This document shows, piece after piece, positions 1 to 8,514 of a stretch of DNA of 64,000 nucleotides. Location: the NCBI RefSeq assembly GCF_002220095.1, contig NZ_CP022372.1:3692501-3756500 (forward strand). The letters run 5' to 3'. The notes below the pieces were generated by a model, which saw nothing but the letters and a program-made list of their open reading frames with translations, was not told the origin of the DNA and did not search any database. The position numbers and the translations under genes are program-made. Positions within the stretch are counted from its first letter, which is position 1; each line of letters opens with the position of its first letter. This stretch comes from Bosea sp. AS-1 (GTDB taxonomy: Bacteria > Pseudomonadota > Alphaproteobacteria > Rhizobiales > Beijerinckiaceae).

Positions 1-951
1 CGCGTCGCCCTTCCCCTCCTTCACCGCCTTGGTGCGTAGGCTGGCAAGGTCGGAGCCGGTATTCGGCTCGGTGAAGACTGCGGTGGGCAGGATCTCGCCC
101 GATGCAATCTTCGGCAGCCACTTCGCCTTCTGCTCCTCAGTGCCACCGCAGAGGATCAGCTCGGCCGCGATCTCGGAGCGCGTCCCAAGAGAGCCGACGC
201 CGATATAGCCGCGCGACAATTCCTCCGAGACAACGCACATCGAGACTTTGGACAGGCCCATGCCGCCAAAGTCCTCGGGGATGGTCAGGCCGAAGACGCC
301 GAGCTCGGCCATCTTCTCGACCACGGGCATCGGGATGTAGTCGTTCTCCAGATGCCATTCATGGGCGTGGGGTGTGACCTCTGCGGCGCAGAAGCGACGC
401 ATCTCGGAGCGGATCGCTTCCAGCGTCTCGTCGAGGCCGGGATCTCCCACGCTGGCCGAGCCGTCGCTCTGGCTGAACAGGGCGACGAAGCGGGTCCGGT
501 TCTCCGGCGTGTTGCCTTCGGCGATGAGCGCCTCGGCCGCATCGGAGCAGGCAGCAGCCACCGCTTCCTGCGACAGGCCCAGCGCCGGCAGCCGAACGAT
601 CTCGCCCTGGCTCATCGGGATGCCACCGAAGATCTGGGCGGCATATTCGCCGGCACCGATCCGGATCGCGTAGTCCTCAACCGCCCCGTAGCGCCCCTCT
701 TCCTGCAAGCGCTCGCCATAGGCCTTCAGCTCGCGCAGCGCCGCAACATAGGTGGCGAGCCAGGATAAGCCGTGAGCGGCGTGCTGCTCGGCCTCGAGCC
801 GGGCGGAGGAGATCCGGCCCTCGACCTCGACCTTGCTCCGAACCGCTGCGATGGCGGCCTCCAGCAAGGACTCGAAACCCGGCAGCGCCGCCGCGACGAG
901 CTCGACCGCGCTCGAGCGGCTGTCAGGTTGCAACGCAGCGTTGGCGCTCAT
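1..951 (-). CDS. mcd: (2S)-methylsuccinyl-CoA dehydrogenase, N-terminal 317 residues (cut by window edge)
   Basis: The reverse strand is open from an ATG at 951 to base 1, so the C-terminal part lies outside the window. After about 165 residues of N-terminal extension the protein becomes a typical acyl-CoA dehydrogenase, with the flavin/substrate-loop motif TEPNTGSD at residues 294-301. A long N-terminal extension is characteristic of methylsuccinyl-CoA dehydrogenase, the FAD enzyme that oxidises (2S)-methylsuccinyl-CoA to mesaconyl-CoA in the ethylmalonyl-CoA pathway. The ccr gene of the same pathway lies 1.8 kb upstream on the same strand, which supports the assignment. The catalytic glutamate would be in the missing part, so a generic acyl-CoA dehydrogenase cannot be fully excluded. 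Confidence 0.82.
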   Translation of the reverse strand, partial: MSANAALQPDSRSSAVELVAAALPGFESLLEAAIAAVRSKVEVEGRISSARLEAEQHAAHGLSWLATYVAALRELKAYGERLQEEGRYGAVEDYAIRIGAGEYAAQIFGGIPMSQGEIVRLPALGLSQEAVAAACSDAAEALIAEGNTPENRTRFVALFSQSDGSASVGDPGLDETLEAIRSEMRRFCAAEVTPHAHEWHLENDYIPMPVVEKMAELGVFGLTIPEDFGGMGLSKVSMCVVSEELSRGYIGVGSLGTRSEIAAELILCGGTEEQKAKWLPKIASGEILPTAVFTEPNTGSDLASLRTKAVKEGKGDA

Positions 952-1046
952 GATCTCGGCCTCCCTTTGTTGCGACGCAGCATATGCATAAGCGCAGGGA
1001 AACCAAAATCAGCCTTTCGGCGAGGAGCGCGTCGCGCCCTGGACCG

Positions 1047-1925
1047 TCACTTGCGGCTCGCAAGGGCAACGCCACAGATAGTAACGGCCATGCCCGCGAT
1101 CTGCAGTGCCGAAAGGGTCTCCCCGAACAGCAGCCAGGCCTCGACCGCCACCAAAGCCGGCACGAGATAGAGGAAGGTCGCGATACGCGAGACCTCGCCG
1201 CGTCGAAGCATGAACAGATACAGCCCGATGCTGCCGAGCGACAGCACCACCACCGACCAGAGCAGGACGAGCCCCATGGTCAGGTTCCACTCGATTCGCA
1301 TCGGCTCCAACGCCCAGGCGAAAGGAATGGTGACCAGGAAGGCGGCCGTGTACTGGATCGCCGTCATGGTCCGGAGGTCGCCCGAGACGACGTGCGCCTT
1401 CTGGTAGAAGGAACCGCCGGTGACGGCGAACATGCCGATGACATTGATCAGGATCGGCAGGAGCACGCCCCAGAGTGCGGCTGGGTCGACGCCGGCGAGC
1501 TGGGGCTCCAGCACGAGCGCGATTCCGATGAAGCCGCAGACGATGCCGAGCCAGCGAATGCCAGAGATGCGCTCCCCGACAAGAGCGGGCGCAAAGAGCG
1601 CCGTCAGGATCGGCTGCAGGCCGGCGATCAGGCCGGAAATACCCGCGGGTAGGCCGTGGCGCACGGCCCACCAGACGCCGGCAAGATAGACGCCGTGCAG
1701 CAGGATGCCGGTGATCGCGATATCGATGACGGCACGGCGGCTGCGCGGCCAGGGCGCGCCTGCAGCCAGAGCCATGAGCGTGACGAGGGCCGCCGCCGTA
1801 GCAAAGCGCACCGCCAGAAACGTCAAGGCATCGGCATAGCGCGCCGAATAGCCCGCCACGATCCATCCCGTCGACCACAGGAAGGTGAAGATCAGCGGCA
1901 TTCCGCGCAGAAGAAGAGAGGACAT
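1047..1925 (-). CDS. DMT-superfamily transporter with two EamA domains
   Basis: A protein of about 292 residues with roughly ten hydrophobic segments arranged as two EamA repeats, the usual architecture of drug/metabolite transporter (DMT) inner-membrane exporters. The conserved N-terminal segment STGWIVAGYSARYADALTFL and the internal repeat around GLQPILTALFAPALVGERIS are typical of the family. I place the start at ATG 1925 because the possible 36-residue upstream extension is arginine/proline-rich and lacks family character. The substrate cannot be read from the sequence. It sits between mcd and a glutathione transferase, all on the minus strand, with about 95-110 bp gaps, so co-transcription is possible but not shown. 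Confidence 0.85.
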   Translation of the reverse strand: MSSLLLRGMPLIFTFLWSTGWIVAGYSARYADALTFLAVRFATAAALVTLMALAAGAPWPRSRRAVIDIAITGILLHGVYLAGVWWAVRHGLPAGISGLIAGLQPILTALFAPALVGERISGIRWLGIVCGFIGIALVLEPQLAGVDPAALWGVLLPILINVIGMFAVTGGSFYQKAHVVSGDLRTMTAIQYTAAFLVTIPFAWALEPMRIEWNLTMGLVLLWSVVVLSLGSIGLYLFMLRRGEVSRIATFLYLVPALVAVEAWLLFGETLSALQIAGMAVTICGVALASRK

Positions 1926-2036
1926 CGGACCGGGAAGCTGACGAGGGCCGCTGTCTCTACTCCCGATCCGCCGGCTGCGACAGGGCCCGGACGCGCCCGG
2001 GCCATGCCTCGGACGGGACCGCCGCCACCTCACGCC

Positions 2037-2696
2037 TCAGTCGCGGTCGGGAGCGCCGGGTGGGAACAGCGCGCGGAAGGGGCGCGCTTCGTCCACGGCC
2101 CGCGCGAAGGACGGGCGGGCAAGGAGCCGTTTGCGGTAGGCGCGCAGATGGGCGAAGGCGGGATCGATCTCATGCACCCAGTCGGCATAGAAAAGGGAGG
2201 GCGCCGCAGCGCAATCGGCGAGTGAGAATTCCGTGCCGGCTGCCCAGTGCCGCCCGGTGAGCTTGCCGTCGATCCAGCGATAGGCATCGTCCAGCATTCC
2301 GCGCGCCTTTGCTACGCCATAGGCGTCGCGGCTTTCCGCCGGGCGAAGGTGGTCGGTGACGATCTTCTGCATCGGCGTCATGACGAAATTGTCGAAGAAG
2401 CGATCCAGCATGCGCACTTCGAGCGCCACTTTCGGATCGGCGGGTAGCAGCCGGACCGGGCCAGGATGGAACAGCCCGAGATGCTCGATAATGATGCTGG
2501 ATTCGACAACCGGGGTCTCGCCATCGACCAGCACCGGCATATGCTTCATCGGCCAGTGCGCGATCCATTCGGCTCCGGCGGCCGGGTCATCGGGGCCAAG
2601 CACGCGGTAGGCGAAGGATGTCCCGTTCTCGTAGAGCGCGATCAGCACCTTCTGGCTGTAGGACGAGAACGGGTGGGCATAGAGGGTCAGAGACAC
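2037..2696 (-). CDS. Glutathione S-transferase family protein
   Basis: About 219 residues with an N-terminal thioredoxin-like domain (SLTLYAHPFSSYSQKV, with the SSYSQK active-site region) followed by the cis-Pro segment MPVLVDG and the ES(S) glutathione-binding motif VVESSIIIEHL, then an all-helical C-terminal domain. Such cytosolic enzymes conjugate or transfer glutathione; the substrate is unknown. I chose the GTG at 2696 because a strong ribosome site (GGGGAGG, six bases upstream) precedes it; an earlier TTG at 2711 is in frame but has no such site. It lies 82 bp downstream of ccr on the same strand. Confidence 0.85.
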   Translation of the reverse strand: MSLTLYAHPFSSYSQKVLIALYENGTSFAYRVLGPDDPAAGAEWIAHWPMKHMPVLVDGETPVVESSIIIEHLGLFHPGPVRLLPADPKVALEVRMLDRFFDNFVMTPMQKIVTDHLRPAESRDAYGVAKARGMLDDAYRWIDGKLTGRHWAAGTEFSLADCAAAPSLFYADWVHEIDPAFAHLRAYRKRLLARPSFARAVDEARPFRALFPPGAPDRD

Positions 2697-2777
2697 GGCA
2701 ATCCTCCCCAACTGATTGCATTCAGCAATCAGTTTCTAGAGAAACCGTCATCGTTTTGCAACCGGATATGATTGCGC

Positions 2778-4046
2778 TCAGCTCAGTGCCTCGACCACGT
2801 CCTCATAGGTCCTGAGGCCGGTGCGGGGCGCGTAGACCAGCACCGCCATGTTGCCCGGTGCGTGCTCGTTCTTCCACATCTTGTGATGGGCGAGCGGGAT
2901 CTTGTCCCAGGGGAAGACCTCGGACATGCAGGGATCGATGCGCCGGTCGAGCACGAACTGGTTCGCCGCGCTCGCCTGCTTGAGATGGGCGAAATGGGAA
3001 CCCTGGACGCGCTTCTGCCGCATCCAGACATAACGGGCATCGAAGGTGATGTTGAAGCCCGAGGTGCCGGCACAGAACACCACCATGCCGCCGCGCTTGG
3101 CGACAAGGCAGGAAACCGGGAAGGTCGCCTCGCCGGGATGCTCGAAGACGATGTCGACATCCTTCTTGCCTGTGATGTCCCAGATCGCCTTGCCGAACTT
3201 GCGGGCCTCCTTGGTCCATTCGGCATATTCTGGCGAATTGACCTTGGGCATCTGGCCCCAGCAGTTGAAATCCTTGCGGTTGATCACGCCCTTGGCACCC
3301 AGGCCGAGCACGTAGTCGCGCTTGGTCTCGTCCGAGATCACGCCAATGGCGTTGGCGCCGGAAGCGGCGCAGAGCTGGACGCCGAAGACTCCGAGGCCGC
3401 CCGAAGCACCCCAGACCAGCACGTTGTCGCCAGGCTTGATGGTGTGCGGCGCGTGGCCGAACAGCATGCGGTAGGCCGTCGCCAGCGTCAGGGTGTAACA
3501 GGCCGATTCCTCCCAGGAGAGATGTTTCGGCTTCAGCATGAGCTGGCGCGACTGCACACGGCAAAACTGGGCGAAGGAGCCGTCCGGTGTCTCGTAGCCC
3601 CAGATGCGCTGGGTCGCCGAGAACATCGGATCGCCGCCGTTGCATTCCTCGTCGTCGCCGTCGTCCTGATTGCAATGGACGATGACCTCGTCACCGACCT
3701 TCCAGCGCTTCACCTTGGAGCCGACAGCCCAGACGATGCCGGCGCAATCCGATCCGGCGACGTGGAACGGGGCCTTGTGGACGTCGAAGGGCGAGATCGG
3801 CTGGCCGAGACCGGCCCAGATGCCGTTGTAGTTGACGCCGCCGGCCATCACGAGGAGCAGGACCTCTTCCTCGCCGATGCTCCAGGTCGGCACGACCTCG
3901 ACCTGGAAGCTCTCCTGCGGCGGGCCGTGGCGCTCGCGCCGGATCGCCCAAGCATACATCTTATCCGGCACGTGACCGAGAGGCGGCAATTCGTCGAGCT
4001 CGTAGAGGTCCTTCAGCGGCTTCACGGCAGCATGCGGCTTCGACAT
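2778..4046 (-). CDS. ccr: Crotonyl-CoA carboxylase/reductase
   Basis: A 422-residue medium-chain dehydrogenase/reductase that is recognisable along its whole length as Ccr: the N-terminal segment PPLGHVPDKMYAWAIRRERHG, VNYNGIWAGLGQPIS (residues 71-85), the insertion HCNQDDGDDEECNGGDPMFS, and the NADPH-binding motif GASGGLG at 213-219. Ccr performs the reductive carboxylation of crotonyl-CoA to ethylmalonyl-CoA with NADPH and CO2, the key step of the ethylmalonyl-CoA pathway for acetate/C1 assimilation and for supplying butyrate-derived units. The nearby mcd fragment encodes a later enzyme of the same pathway. Length matches the family and there is no sign of damage. Confidence 0.97.
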   Translation of the reverse strand: MSKPHAAVKPLKDLYELDELPPLGHVPDKMYAWAIRRERHGPPQESFQVEVVPTWSIGEEEVLLLVMAGGVNYNGIWAGLGQPISPFDVHKAPFHVAGSDCAGIVWAVGSKVKRWKVGDEVIVHCNQDDGDDEECNGGDPMFSATQRIWGYETPDGSFAQFCRVQSRQLMLKPKHLSWEESACYTLTLATAYRMLFGHAPHTIKPGDNVLVWGASGGLGVFGVQLCAASGANAIGVISDETKRDYVLGLGAKGVINRKDFNCWGQMPKVNSPEYAEWTKEARKFGKAIWDITGKKDVDIVFEHPGEATFPVSCLVAKRGGMVVFCAGTSGFNITFDARYVWMRQKRVQGSHFAHLKQASAANQFVLDRRIDPCMSEVFPWDKIPLAHHKMWKNEHAPGNMAVLVYAPRTGLRTYEDVVEALS

Positions 4047-4249
4047 GGTCGTCTCCTCTGCTTGGCCCGCCTGTCCCGTGCCTCGCGGCGCTGCGGCGGC
4101 CTTGGACGACGATCATGCACCTTATGTTGCAACGCGCCATTCGCCTAAGGAATTATCTTGCAGCGCAAAAATCGCCCCTGAAACCCGGCTTTTGCCGATT
4201 CCTTCACGGTTTCGGGCGATGCTGACCCGATAGGAGCGGAGCGAGAACA

Positions 4250-4552
4250 ATGCGCGCTTTGTTGATGATGGTCGGCTTCCCGGACCTGCCGCTGCTGTCG
4301 CTGATTCTGGTCCTGACGATGATCGTGCTCGGCGCGCTGATGTTCGGCTGGATCGCCGATCTGCTGCTCAACGCGAGCGCCTTCGGCACCGGCCTCAACG
4401 CCGGCATCATCCTGATCGGCGCCTTCTGCGGCGCCTGGCTCTGGAACCGCTACGGCGTCCACACCCCCTTCGATCCCGACGCCATGCGCGCCGGGGTGGC
4501 GACCGCCTCGGGCCTGCTGCTGCTTCTCGTCCTGGCGATCACGAAACGCTGA
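4250..4552 (+). CDS. Small inner-membrane protein of unknown function
   Basis: A 100-residue protein with three clear hydrophobic stretches (about residues 13-38, 48-66 and 82-97) and short polar connectors, so it is very probably an inner-membrane protein. It resembles small transglycosylase-associated or hypothetical membrane proteins of alphaproteobacteria, but I see no diagnostic motif. The start ATG follows a purine-rich GGAGCGGAGCGAG stretch. It is divergent from ccr and convergent with ubiG, only 14 bases separating its stop from that of ubiG. No function is proposed. Confidence 0.7.
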   Translation: MRALLMMVGFPDLPLLSLILVLTMIVLGALMFGWIADLLLNASAFGTGLNAGIILIGAFCGAWLWNRYGVHTPFDPDAMRAGVATASGLLLLLVLAITKR

Positions 4553-4556
4553 GGCG

Positions 4557-4574
4557 CCGGCTTGCTTCAGCCGG
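4557..4574. terminator. Short stem-loop between convergent genes
   Basis: CCGGCT-TGCTTC-AGCCGG forms a perfect 6-bp stem with a 6-base loop, lying between the convergent small membrane protein and ubiG and overlapping the ubiG stop codon. There is no T-run, so termination is only plausible from its position. Confidence 0.3.
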
Positions 4575-5322
4575 TACGGCTGGCCGCCAGCATGTAGTTC
4601 ACGTCCATGTCCCGCGCCGCGCTCCAGCGGCCGGTCAGCGGGTTGAAGACGACGCCTGTGTGCGTCCCGAGCGTGAAGCCGTTTGCTTCGATGGCGCTGC
4701 CGAGTTCATCGGGAGTGACGAACTTCTCCCAGTCATGCGTGCCCTTCGGCAGCCATTTCAGCACGTATTCGGCGCCAACGATGGCAAGTGCGTAGGATTT
4801 CAGCGTCCGATTGAGCGTCGCCATGATGAGAAGACCGCCGGGCTTCACCGCCGCACAGCAGGCGGCGACGAAGGCCTCGACATCGGCGACATGCTCGACG
4901 ACCTCCATTGCCAGCACGATGTCGAAGCGCGTGCCGGCAGCGACGACCGCTTCGATCGTCTCCTCGCGGTAATCGATAGCAAGGCCGCTCTTGTCGGCAT
5001 GGGTCCCCGCAACGGCGATGTTGGTCGGCGCGGGATCGAGCCCCGTCACCTGCGCGCCCAGCCGCGCCAGCGGCTCCGACAGCACGCCGCCGCCGCAGCC
5101 GATATCGACCAGGCTCAATCCCTCGAGGGCGCGCATCTGCTTCGGATCTCGGCCGAAATGGGCGCAGGCCTCGTCGCGAACGAAAGCGAGTCGGACGGGA
5201 TTGAACTTGTGCAGGACCGCCATCGGCCCCTTCTGATCCCACCACTCGCGCGCGATCGCATCGAAGCGCGCGACCTCGGCCGGGTCGATCGTCGAGCCTG
5301 TGCGCTCAGCCGCAGCCGCCAT
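4567..5322 (-). CDS. ubiG: Ubiquinone biosynthesis O-methyltransferase UbiG
   Basis: A 251-residue class I SAM-dependent methyltransferase. The N-terminal signature EVARFDAIAREWWDQKGPMAVLHKFNPVRLAF is the UbiG family hallmark, followed by the SAM-binding glycine loop LVDIGCGGGVLSEPLA and the segment LAMEVVEHV. UbiG catalyses both O-methylation steps of ubiquinone synthesis. A conserved alphaproteobacterial arrangement has ubiG divergent from lysC, and that is seen here: lysC starts 144 bases away on the other strand. Length is normal. Confidence 0.95.
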   Translation of the reverse strand: MAAAAERTGSTIDPAEVARFDAIAREWWDQKGPMAVLHKFNPVRLAFVRDEACAHFGRDPKQMRALEGLSLVDIGCGGGVLSEPLARLGAQVTGLDPAPTNIAVAGTHADKSGLAIDYREETIEAVVAAGTRFDIVLAMEVVEHVADVEAFVAACCAAVKPGGLLIMATLNRTLKSYALAIVGAEYVLKWLPKGTHDWEKFVTPDELGSAIEANGFTLGTHTGVVFNPLTGRWSAARDMDVNYMLAASRTG

Positions 5323-5465
5323 GAACCGATCCTTCCATCATGCGATGCCGCATTGACACCGCGCCTGCTGCCCGTCATCTACACCCGCCCCGCAGCCAGT
5401 GCGAGGGCGACGTTTCGACCCGGTCTCTTCGGCCGGGGACAGCTATCGAGAGTCCGAACACCGTC

Positions 5466-6704
5466 ATGGCCCGTCTGGTGATGAAATTCGGCGGCACCTC
5501 CGTCGCCACTGTCGAGCGCATCAAGAACGCGGCCCGGCACGTCAAACGCGAGTTCGACGCCGGCAATGAGGTCGCGGTCGTGGTCTCGGCCATGTCGGGC
5601 AAGACCAACGAGCTCGTCGCCTGGTGCAAGGAAGCCGCCCCCCTCTTCGACCACGCCGAGTACGACACCGTCGTCGCCTCGGGCGAGCAGGTCACTTCGG
5701 GGCTGATGGCGATCGTGCTGCAGGAGATGGGCATCCCGGCCCGCTCCTGGCAGGGCTGGCAGATTCCGATCTATGGCTCGGATGCCCATGGCTCGGCCCG
5801 CATCGTCGATGTCGACGGCGCCGGCATCATCGCCGGCTTCGACCGCAAGCGCGAGGTTGCGGTCTGCTCGGGCTTCCAGGGCGTGCATGCCGAGAGCAGC
5901 CGCATCGTCACGCTCGGCCGCGGCGGCTCCGACACCAGCGCTGTGGCGCTCGCCGCCGGCCTCAAGGCCGACCGCTGTGACATCTATACCGATGTCGACG
6001 GCGTCTACACCACCGATCCGCGCATCGTCCCGAAGGCGAAGCGCATGGACAAGGTCTCCTTCGAAGAAATGCTCGAAATGGCCTCGCTCGGCTCGAAGGT
6101 GCTGCAGGTGCGCTCGGTCGAGATCGCGATGGTGCATCGCGTGCCGACCTATGTGCGCTCCTCCTTCGACGACCCTGAAAACCCTAATCCTGGCACCCTC
6201 ATCTGCGACGAGGACGACATCGTGGAACAGCAGATCGTCACCGGCATCGCCTTCTCCCGGGACGAAGCCCAGATCACGCTCCGGCGCGTGGCCGACAAGC
6301 CGGGCGTCGCCGCGGCGATCTTCGGCCCGCTCGCCGACGCCAACATCAATGTCGACATGATCATCCAGGTCGTCTCGGACGACCAGGCGACGACCGACAT
6401 CACCTTCACCGTGCCGACCGCCGATTACGAGCGCGCCCGGACCTTGCTCGAGAGCAAGCACGACACGATCTCCTATCAGGAGATCCAGGGCGCGACGGAT
6501 GTGGTGAAGGTCTCGGCGATCGGCGTGGGCATGCGTTCCCATGCCGGCGTCGCCGCCCGAGCCTTCCGGGCGCTGGCCGAGAAGGGCATCAACATCCGCG
6601 CGATCACCACTTCCGAGATCAAGTTCTCGGTGCTGATCGATGCCGCCTATACCGAGCTCGCGGTGCGCACGCTGCACTCGCTCTACGGGCTCGACGCGGC
6701 CTGA
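5466..6704 (+). CDS. lysC: Aspartate kinase
   Basis: A 412-residue aspartokinase that phosphorylates aspartate as the first step towards lysine, threonine, methionine and diaminopimelate. The kinase domain begins MARLVMKFGGTSV and has the VVVSAMSGKTNEL and GRGGSDTSAVALA segments. Two ACT regulatory domains follow, starting near ITLRRVADKPGVAAAIF and VGMRSHAGVAARAFRALAEKGINI. The ATG at 5466 gives the canonical N-terminus; an earlier in-frame ATG at 5340 would add 42 residues unlike the family. It is divergent from ubiG and followed by a strong repeat/terminator-like hairpin at 6723. Confidence 0.96.
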   Translation: MARLVMKFGGTSVATVERIKNAARHVKREFDAGNEVAVVVSAMSGKTNELVAWCKEAAPLFDHAEYDTVVASGEQVTSGLMAIVLQEMGIPARSWQGWQIPIYGSDAHGSARIVDVDGAGIIAGFDRKREVAVCSGFQGVHAESSRIVTLGRGGSDTSAVALAAGLKADRCDIYTDVDGVYTTDPRIVPKAKRMDKVSFEEMLEMASLGSKVLQVRSVEIAMVHRVPTYVRSSFDDPENPNPGTLICDEDDIVEQQIVTGIAFSRDEAQITLRRVADKPGVAAAIFGPLADANINVDMIIQVVSDDQATTDITFTVPTADYERARTLLESKHDTISYQEIQGATDVVKVSAIGVGMRSHAGVAARAFRALAEKGINIRAITTSEIKFSVLIDAAYTELAVRTLHSLYGLDAA

Positions 6705-6722
6705 GCTTCAATAGAAGCGCTC

Positions 6723-6749
6723 GTCATCCCGGGCTTGATCCGGGATGAC
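6723..6749. repeat. Palindromic repeat/terminator-like hairpin after lysC
   Basis: GTCATCCCGG and CCGGGATGAC form a perfect 10-bp stem around a 7-base loop (gcttgat). Hairpins of this form are common intergenic repeats in Hyphomicrobiales genomes and often sit just after stop codons, as here 18 bases after lysC. The right arm is repeated at 19960-19973. It may also act as a terminator, though no T-run follows. Confidence 0.65.
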
Positions 6750-6834
6750 CCGCGTTTCTCAAAAAAACCGGCTCCCTCACGAAGGCCCGCTTCAGCGCCC
6801 GAAAGCGCTTGCGGCCTATTCAGTTCTGACATAT

Positions 6835-6854
6835 ATTTCTGTCATGACAGAAAT
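6835..6854. promoter_or_regulatory. Perfect 20-bp palindromic operator over the start codon of the GbsR/MarR gene
   Basis: ATTTCTGTCATGACAGAAAT reads identically on both strands, and its centre is the ATG at 6844. MarR/GbsR-type repressors typically bind palindromes of this size in their own promoter or leader, so an autoregulatory operator is the natural reading. A half-related element, ttctgacat, lies just upstream at 6824-6832. No experimental evidence is available from sequence alone. Confidence 0.65.
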
Positions 6855-7401
6855 TACAGACACAACCAACAAGCTCCCCACCCCGCTCGAGACCTTCGTG
6901 CTGCAATGGGGCGACCTCGGAGGGCAATGGGGCGTCAACCGTTCGATCAGCCAGATCCACGCCCTGCTCTATCTGGCCGAGAAGCCGCTGACGGCGGAGG
7001 ACATTGCCGAGACTCTTGCGATGGCGCGTTCCAACGTCTCCAACTCGCTCAAGGAGTTGCTGGCCTGGAACCTGATCCGCCGCGTGCCGATGCGGCAGGA
7101 CCGGCGTGACCATTACGAGGCGGAGACCGATGTCTGGGAGATCGCAGCTCGCATCGCCGCCGGGCGCAAGCAGCGCGAGATCGACCCGGCGCTGACGGCC
7201 CTGCGGAGTTGCATCGCGGCCGCCGACGACGACCCCGGAGTCAGCCCGGTCGCACGGCAAAGGCTCCACGCGATGCTCGACTTCACCGCCGCGCTCGACC
7301 GCTGGTACGGGCAGATGCTCTCCATCCCGCAGGGCAAGCGCGACATGCTGCTGAAGCTCGGCGCCAAGATCGCCTCCTTCCTCCCCGGAGGAAAGGGCTG
7401 A
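6844..7401 (+). CDS. GbsR/MarR-family transcriptional regulator
   Basis: A 185-residue winged-helix regulator. The N-terminal half has the helix-turn-helix core AEKPLTAEDIAETLAMARSNVSNSLKELLAWNLIRR followed by the wing VPMRQDRRDHYEAE, typical of the GbsR subgroup of MarR proteins. The ATG at 6844 is preferred over ATG 6745 because the extra 33 residues are not family-like and because a perfect palindrome is centred on the 6844 codon. It is the first gene of a run with 31, -4 and -4 base spacings, so it probably controls the DUF4166/DCC genes that follow. The ligand is unknown. Confidence 0.82.
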   Translation: MTEITDTTNKLPTPLETFVLQWGDLGGQWGVNRSISQIHALLYLAEKPLTAEDIAETLAMARSNVSNSLKELLAWNLIRRVPMRQDRRDHYEAETDVWEIAARIAAGRKQREIDPALTALRSCIAAADDDPGVSPVARQRLHAMLDFTAALDRWYGQMLSIPQGKRDMLLKLGAKIASFLPGGKG

Positions 7402-7432
7402 AGCGAAACGATACGGCCGATCGGAGATCGAA

Positions 7433-8104
7433 ATGTCGGCACTGCTGAAGAGGACCGAAATCCCGCAGGCCCCTCGCCTGCCGCATGACAAACCGCTTGT
7501 CGACCTGCGCTTCCGCGCCCTGCTCGGCCCCGCCGAATGGGAGAAGCTGCCCGCCGATGTCCGTGCCCGTTTCTCGAAGCGCCTGAGTGGTGCTGCGGCC
7601 GCGACCTATGTCGGCCGGATCGCGGAGCTCCGGATGAACCGGGCTGGGCGCATCCTGTCGCAGGTCCTGCGCCTCATCGGCGCGCCGCTGCCGATCTGTC
7701 TCGACACCGACGTCGCCAGCGTCGTCACCGTCACCGAGGACGGCGCCGCCGGCGGGCAGGTCTGGACAAGGCTCTACGCCAAGCGCGGCGGGTTTCCGCA
7801 GGTCATTCATTCGGCCAAGCGCTTTGCCGGGCCAACCGGGCTGGAGGAGTATATCGGCTATGGTATCGCGATGGCACTCCGATTGACGGTCGAGAACGGC
7901 ACCCTCGCCTTCCGCAGTGCCGGCTACAATCTGAAGCTCGGTCGGTTCCGGCTGCCGCTGCCGCGCTGGCTCACGCCCGGACAGCTCACCGTGACCCATC
8001 GCGAAACCGGCGCCGGCACCTTCGAATTCGCGCTGGATCTCAGCCATCCGCTCTTCGGCGAACTGCTCCACCAGAGCGGGCAGTATCGGGACCAGCACGG
8101 ATGA
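7433..8104 (+). CDS. DUF4166 domain protein
   Basis: A 223-residue protein recognisable as DUF4166 over residues 25-220, with the segment RLYAKRGGFPQVIHSAKRF, the GP-TGLEEYIGYG stretch, the LPLPRWLTPGQ turn and the C-terminal FEFALDLSHPLFGELLHQSGQY. No catalytic residues are known for this family, so its biochemical role is open. No signal peptide or membrane helix is obvious. It overlaps the next gene by four bases (ATGA), which implies translational coupling. Its fold recurs at the C-terminus of the third structural gene of the same operon, suggesting a gene-duplication/fusion history. Confidence 0.75.
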   Translation: MSALLKRTEIPQAPRLPHDKPLVDLRFRALLGPAEWEKLPADVRARFSKRLSGAAAATYVGRIAELRMNRAGRILSQVLRLIGAPLPICLDTDVASVVTVTEDGAAGGQVWTRLYAKRGGFPQVIHSAKRFAGPTGLEEYIGYGIAMALRLTVENGTLAFRSAGYNLKLGRFRLPLPRWLTPGQLTVTHRETGAGTFEFALDLSHPLFGELLHQSGQYRDQHG

Positions 8105-8514
8105 GCGATGCTCCAATCTGGCTCTATGACGGCGTCTGCGTGCTTTGCTCCGGCGGGGTGAACTACACGCTCAGGCACGAGCGCGACAAGGCGATCCGCT
8201 TCGTCGCGATCCAGTCACCTGAAGGCCGGGAGCTGGCCATGCGGCACGGCATCGAACCGGACGATCCGCAGAGCTTCCTGTTCATCGAGAACGGCAGGGC
8301 GCTGGCAAAATCCGACGGCGTGCTGGCGCTGGTCGCACATCTGAATGGCCCTGCCCGGCTGCTCCTGGCGGGCCATCTCCTGCCGAAAGGGTTGCGCGAC
8401 TGGCTCTACGATCGCGTTGCGCGCAACCGCTATCGGATATTCGGGCGGAAACAGTCCTGCGAGATGCCCGCCCCGATGCAACGGCACCGCTTCAGCCTGC
8501 CGGACATGTCATGA
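8101..8514 (+). CDS. DCC-family thiol-disulfide oxidoreductase (DUF393)
   Basis: A 137-residue protein with the family-defining N-terminal motif YDGVCVLC (residues 9-16; the DxxCxxC pattern of DCC proteins) followed by a thioredoxin-like pattern and the C-terminal segment LPKGLRDWLYDRVARNRYRIFG typical of the group. The CxxC pair suggests thiol-disulfide chemistry, probably cytosolic as there is no signal sequence. The start ATG overlaps the DUF4166 stop codon and the stop overlaps the next start (ATGA both times), so the three genes are tightly coupled. The partner protein is unknown. Confidence 0.88.
   Translation: MSDAPIWLYDGVCVLCSGGVNYTLRHERDKAIRFVAIQSPEGRELAMRHGIEPDDPQSFLFIENGRALAKSDGVLALVAHLNGPARLLLAGHLLPKGLRDWLYDRVARNRYRIFGRKQSCEMPAPMQRHRFSLPDMS

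Noticed and set aside
2772..4148. A 458-codon plus-strand frame opposite ccr
   Set aside because: It is the antisense shadow of a clear ccr gene and carries no recognisable domain.
7537..8514. A long 325-codon frame covering the DCC gene from 7537
   Set aside because: Its N-terminal part is out of frame with the DUF4166 gene and is Arg-rich; only the part from 8101 has the DCC family motif, and that ATG overlaps the DUF4166 stop.
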